Origin: Kitasatospora herbaricolor
Lineage (GTDB): Bacteria > Actinomycetota > Actinomycetes > Streptomycetales > Streptomycetaceae
DNA length: 64,000 bases
NCBI RefSeq assembly: GCF_030813695.1
Contig: NZ_JAUSVA010000002.1
Coordinates: 2,232,001-2,296,000 of the forward strand
Direction of reading: 5' to 3'
Shown: in pieces, positions 61,309 through 64,000 of the stretch
Layout of the letters: each line of letters opens with the position of its first letter
Numbering within the stretch: the stretch's first letter is position 1
The notes under the pieces: model-generated
Seen by the model: the letters and a program-made list of their open reading frames with translations, nothing else
Database searches by the model: none
What the model was told of the DNA's origin: nothing
Translations under genes and position numbers: made by a program

Positions 61309-62520
61309 ATGGAGTTCCGCCAGTCCAGCAAGCTCAAGGATGTCTGCTACGAGATCCGCGGGCCGGTGGTCGACCAGGCGAACGCGCTGGAGGAGGCCGG
61401 GCACAGCGTCCTGCGGCTGAACACCGGCAACCCCGCGACCTTCGGCTTCGAGGCGCCCGAGGAGATCATCCAGGACATCGTCCGCAACCTGCCGAACGCC
61501 CACGGCTACAGCGACTCCCGCGGCATCCTGCCGGCCCGGCGCGCCGTGGTGCAGTACTACCAGCAGCGCGGCGTCGCCGGGGTCACGGTCGACGACGTCT
61601 ACCTCGGCAACGGCGTCTCCGAGCTGATCCAGATGTCCGTGCAGGCCCTGGTGGACGACGGCGACGAGGTGCTCGTCCCGGCCCCCGACTTCCCGCTCTG
61701 GACGGCCGTGGTGCGGCTCGCCGGCGGCAAGGCCGTGCACTACCTCTGCGACGAGGAGGCCGACTGGTACCCCGACCTGGACGACATCGCCGCCAAGATC
61801 TCCCACCGCACCAAGGCCATCGTCGTCATCAACCCCAACAACCCGACGGGCGCCGTCTACCCGAAGGAACTGCTGGAGGGCATCCTCGACCTGGCCCGGC
61901 GGCACAACCTGATGGTCCTCGCCGACGAGATCTACGACAAGATCCTCTACGACGGCACCGAGCACCACTGCCTGGCCGCCCTCGCCGACGACGTGGTCAC
62001 CCTCACCTTCAACGGCCTCTCCAAGTCCTACCGGGTGGCGGGCTTCCGCAGCGGATGGCTGGTCGTCTCCGGCCCCAAGGCCCGGGCCAAGGACTACCTG
62101 GAGGGCCTGACCATGCTGGCCGGCATGCGCCTGTGCCCCAACGTCCCGGCCCAGTACGCCGTGCAGGCGGCGCTGGGCGGCCACCAGTCCATCAACGACC
62201 TGGTGCTGCCGACGGGCCGGCTCGCCGAGCAGCGGGACGTCGCCTGGCGGGCCCTCAACGACATCCCCGGCGTCAGCTGCGTCAAGCCCAAGGGCGCGCT
62301 CTACGCCTTCGCCAAGCTCGACCCGGCCGTGCACAAGATCGTCGACGACGAGAAGTTCGTCCTGGACCTGCTGCTCCGCGAGAAGATCCACATCGTCCAG
62401 GGCACCGGCTTCAACTGGCCCCGCCCCGACCACTTCCGCTTCGTCACCCTCCCGCGGGCCGACGACCTGGAGACGGCCATCAGCCGGATCGGCCGCTTCC
62501 TGACGACGTACCGGCAGTGA
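61309..62520 (+). CDS. PLP-dependent aminotransferase (AlaA/alanine-aminotransferase-like)
   Basis: A 403-aa class I aminotransferase. NTGNPATFGFEAPEEIIQDI opens the family; NPNNPTGAVYPKELLEGILD, LADEIYDKILYDG and FNGLSKSYRVAGFRSGWLV follow, K239 being the Schiff-base Lys. The C-terminal Arg (DHFRFVTLP) binds the substrate carboxylate. It resembles AlaA/AlaC of pyruvate-glutamate type. GGGAGG lies seven bases before ATG 61309. Confidence 0.92.
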   Translation: MEFRQSSKLKDVCYEIRGPVVDQANALEEAGHSVLRLNTGNPATFGFEAPEEIIQDIVRNLPNAHGYSDSRGILPARRAVVQYYQQRGVAGVTVDDVYLGNGVSELIQMSVQALVDDGDEVLVPAPDFPLWTAVVRLAGGKAVHYLCDEEADWYPDLDDIAAKISHRTKAIVVINPNNPTGAVYPKELLEGILDLARRHNLMVLADEIYDKILYDGTEHHCLAALADDVVTLTFNGLSKSYRVAGFRSGWLVVSGPKARAKDYLEGLTMLAGMRLCPNVPAQYAVQAALGGHQSINDLVLPTGRLAEQRDVAWRALNDIPGVSCVKPKGALYAFAKLDPAVHKIVDDEKFVLDLLLREKIHIVQGTGFNWPRPDHFRFVTLPRADDLETAISRIGRFLTTYRQ

Positions 62521-62539
62521 GCGGCCGGACCCGGACCGG

Positions 62540-62573
62540 ACGCCCCGCGGGCCTCAATTGCCGCGCGGGGCGT
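62540..62573. terminator. Terminator overlapping the ynfA-like stop
   Basis: 10-bp inverted repeat (62540-62549 / 62564-62573), 14-nt loop. The stop codon of the minus-strand YnfA-like gene (62554) lies in the loop, so it probably serves the aminotransferase transcript. Confidence 0.65.
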
Positions 62574-62889
62574 ACATGATGACCACCACGCCGACCAGGC
62601 AGACCAGCGCGCCGAGCACGTCGTAGCGGTCCGGCCGGTAGCCGTCCAGCGCCATCGCCCACGCCAGCGAACCGGCCACGAACACCCCTCCGTACGCCGC
62701 CAGGATCCGGCCGAAGTTCGCATCCTGCTGGAGGGTGGCGACGAAGCCGTACGCCCCGAGCGCGACCACGCCCGCGCCGGCCCAGGCCCACCCCCGGTGC
62801 TCCCGCACGCCCTGCCAGACCAGCCAGGCACCACCGATCTCCAGCACGGCGGCGAGGACGAACAGCAGGGCGGAGCGCAGCACGGTCAT
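62554..62889 (-). CDS. YnfA/UPF0060 family small membrane protein
   Basis: A 111-aa protein with four hydrophobic helices; the family pattern is [40 protein letters not shown] and [20 protein letters not shown]. Related to small multidrug-resistance-type proteins; function uncertain. GTG/ATG at 62889 starts the family block MTVLRSALL. Converges with the aminotransferase. Confidence 0.9.
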   Translation of the reverse strand: MTVLRSALLFVLAAVLEIGGAWLVWQGVREHRGWAWAGAGVVALGAYGFVATLQQDANFGRILAAYGGVFVAGSLAWAMALDGYRPDRYDVLGALVCLVGVVVIMYAPRGN

Positions 62890-62944
62890 GCCCCGACCCT
62901 ACGACGGCCCGCGGCCGGTGCCCGGCACCACTACCGGCACCCGC

Positions 62945-62974
62945 ACCGGCACCGGCACCGGCACCGGCACCGGC
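62945..62974. repeat. Five tandem ACCGGC hexamers
   Basis: Perfect copies 62945-62974, flanked by degenerate units from 62930, between the ynfA-like start and the F420-reductase-like stop. Slippage-prone. Confidence 0.85.
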
Positions 62975-62981
62975 CGAGGGG

Positions 62982-63641
62982 TCACTCCACGGGCGGCGCG
63001 GTGACCACCGAGAAGTTGAAGTCCACCGGGCCGAGCACCCCGTACAGCCGGAGCCAGAGCGGCATCAGCAGCTCGGTGGCGCGGGCACTCGACAGGTCCC
63101 CCAGGTCGACGATCCGGTCCGGAGCCCAGCCGAAGGACTCCAGGATCGCCGAGACCTCGGCCTTGGCACCCGCGTCGTCGCCGCTGACGAACACGTTGTG
63201 GTGGCCCGGGACCAGACCGGGATCGACCATCACGCTGTTGTTCATCGTGTTCAGCGTCTTGACGACCCGGGTCTCCGGGAAGGCCTTCTGCAACTGCTCC
63301 GCGAGGCTGCCGCCGTCCGGCGTGACGACGCTGGGCGGGAAGCCCGCGGAGAAGTCGAGGGCGTTGGACACGTCGACCAGCACCTTGCCGCGCAGGTTGT
63401 CCGCGCCCGCGGCCTCCAGCACGGCCATCGAGACCAGGCCGCCGGTGGCGTTCACCACCAGCTCCCCGGCCGCGGCGGCGTCCGCGAAGGTGCCGTGCGC
63501 GCCGCCGTTGTCCGCGGCCCACTGCTTCGCCTCGGCGTTGTCCGCCGTACGGGAGCCGAGGGTGACCTGGTGGCCGAGCGAGACCAGCTTGCCGGCCAGC
63601 CGACGGCCGACCTCTCCGGTGCCCAGTACCGCGATCTTCAT
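62982..63641 (-). CDS. NADPH-dependent F420 reductase-like protein (second copy)
   Basis: A 219-aa Rossmann protein, KIAVLGTGEVGRRLAGKLVS and KVLVDVSNALDFSAG, then SLAEQLQKAFPETRVVKTLN, nearly the same sequence as in the gene at 40986. It is longer in the middle (NGGAHGTFADAAAAGELVVN). ATG 63641 has AAGGAGAG upstream; the frame extends six residues more. Divergent from an HxlR-type regulator at 63927. Confidence 0.88.
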   Translation of the reverse strand: MKIAVLGTGEVGRRLAGKLVSLGHQVTLGSRTADNAEAKQWAADNGGAHGTFADAAAAGELVVNATGGLVSMAVLEAAGADNLRGKVLVDVSNALDFSAGFPPSVVTPDGGSLAEQLQKAFPETRVVKTLNTMNNSVMVDPGLVPGHHNVFVSGDDAGAKAEVSAILESFGWAPDRIVDLGDLSSARATELLMPLWLRLYGVLGPVDFNFSVVTAPPVE

Positions 63642-63888
63642 CTGCCTGCTCTCCTTCGTGTCCATGCGCCATCATCGTGCGGAGGCCGCGAGTTCGGCGG
63701 CCGCGGCGTCGGACCGATCATCCCGGTCGGCGGCGCCGCCGGCAGGCACTTCCCGATCTTGCTCCCGGATCGTCGCCGGATTCCGGCGCCGGGCCTCCGG
63801 GCCTCGGCGTCCGCGCTTCGGCCTCCGGGCCTCTGCCGCTCCCCGACAGGTGCTGCGGGTGACCGTAGGGCGGTACCGTCCGGGGCGG

Positions 63889-63900
63889 AAGTACGTACTT
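63889..63900. promoter_or_regulatory. AAGTACGTACTT palindrome before an HxlR gene
   Basis: A perfect 12-bp palindrome, 27 bp before ATG 63927, in the divergent gap with the F420-reductase-like gene. HxlR-type proteins commonly bind AGTAC/GTACT-type dyads, so it is a fair operator candidate. Confidence 0.7.
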
Positions 63901-63926
63901 TTCGGTGCCTGTCCCGGGGGAGAGCG

Positions 63927-64000
63927 ATGGAACCCGACGTGTTCGACCCCCGGTGCGGGTCCCGCGAGGTGCTCGGCCTGATCGCCGACCGGTGGAGCGC
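63927..64000 (+). CDS. HxlR-family regulator (5' part, runs off the window)
   Basis: Only about 25 codons are visible: MEPDVFDPRCGSREVLGLIA then DRWS. The CxSREVLxLIxDRWS start is the HxlR family N-terminus, including its Cys (C10). GGGGGAGAG precedes the ATG. Divergent from the F420-reductase-like gene, likely its regulator. Confidence 0.85.
   Translation, partial: MEPDVFDPRCGSREVLGLIADRWS

Overview
The window is a piece of a very GC-rich actinomycete chromosome, most likely from the Streptomycetaceae (Streptomyces or Kitasatospora type). The signs are third positions dominated by G and C, frequent GTG and some TTG starts, many secreted proteins with ricin, LamG, CHAP or resuscitation-promoting-factor-like domains, a WhiJ-type XRE/DUF5753/DUF397 regulator beside a small HATPase protein, mycothiol-type DinB and maleylpyruvate-isomerase-fold proteins, and predicted F420-linked enzymes. 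Genes are mostly singletons or two-gene operons. There is no antibiotic gene cluster, rRNA operon, CRISPR array or intact transposon.

Layout. 1-6.8 kb: the end of a secreted GH18 chitinase, a LysE exporter, a tyrosine-recombinase-like gene without its catalytic end, an atypical tRNA-like gene with an 8-nt anticodon loop, a zinc-ribbon SDR, an epimerase, RidA and a NUDIX hydrolase. 6.8-14.3 kb: an Rpf-like secreted protein, an A/C-only intergenic tract, a TetR / FMN-reductase / drug-efflux module with an overlapping palindrome array, tex and a PPOX-type flavoprotein. 14.8-24.2 kb: a 1461-aa secreted multidomain protein, a serine beta-lactamase-fold hydrolase, an Fe/2OG-oxygenase-like protein, a mycothiol-type enzyme and a TerD fusion protein. 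24.5-35.3 kb: a sugar kinase, membrane and peptidase genes, WrbA-like/LysR, an alpha/beta hydrolase and the WhiJ-like locus, in which DUF397 is fused to the XRE regulator. 35.4-40.8 kb: two secreted proteins (Rpf-like and CHAP) sharing an almost identical 1.08-kb seven-bladed propeller, then a tiny secreted peptide gene with a 104-aa partner, divergent from a TrmB/LuxR-type regulator. 41-48 kb: an F420-reductase-like / IMPase-like / LysR cluster, a seven-bladed PD40 secreted protein, a resolvase-like protein without its serine and a dienelactone hydrolase. 48.4-64 kb: an orphan immunity-like protein, DinB, SDR, a large secreted beta-helix glycosidase, lipases, a lone PD-(D/E)XK protein, MarR/cupin, MerR, HxlR/aminotransferase, YnfA and a second F420-reductase-like/HxlR pair at the right edge.

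Common threads. (1) Small reductases or oxidoreductases divergent from one-component regulators (TetR, LysR twice, HxlR), several with clear palindromes between them, suggest a chromosomal stretch rich in redox or electrophile stress modules. (2) Secreted cell-wall and polysaccharide enzymes (GH18, two Rpf-like proteins, CHAP, GH87-like) fit a saprophyte that remodels its own wall and digests fungal or bacterial polymers. (3) The strongest candidates for something undescribed are the peptide/104-aa/TrmB-LuxR locus (38.9-40.7 kb), the WhiJ-DUF397 fusion with a DUF397 scrap 5.5 kb away that forms half of a terminator, the twin propeller genes, and the tRNA-like gene with an enlarged anticodon loop.
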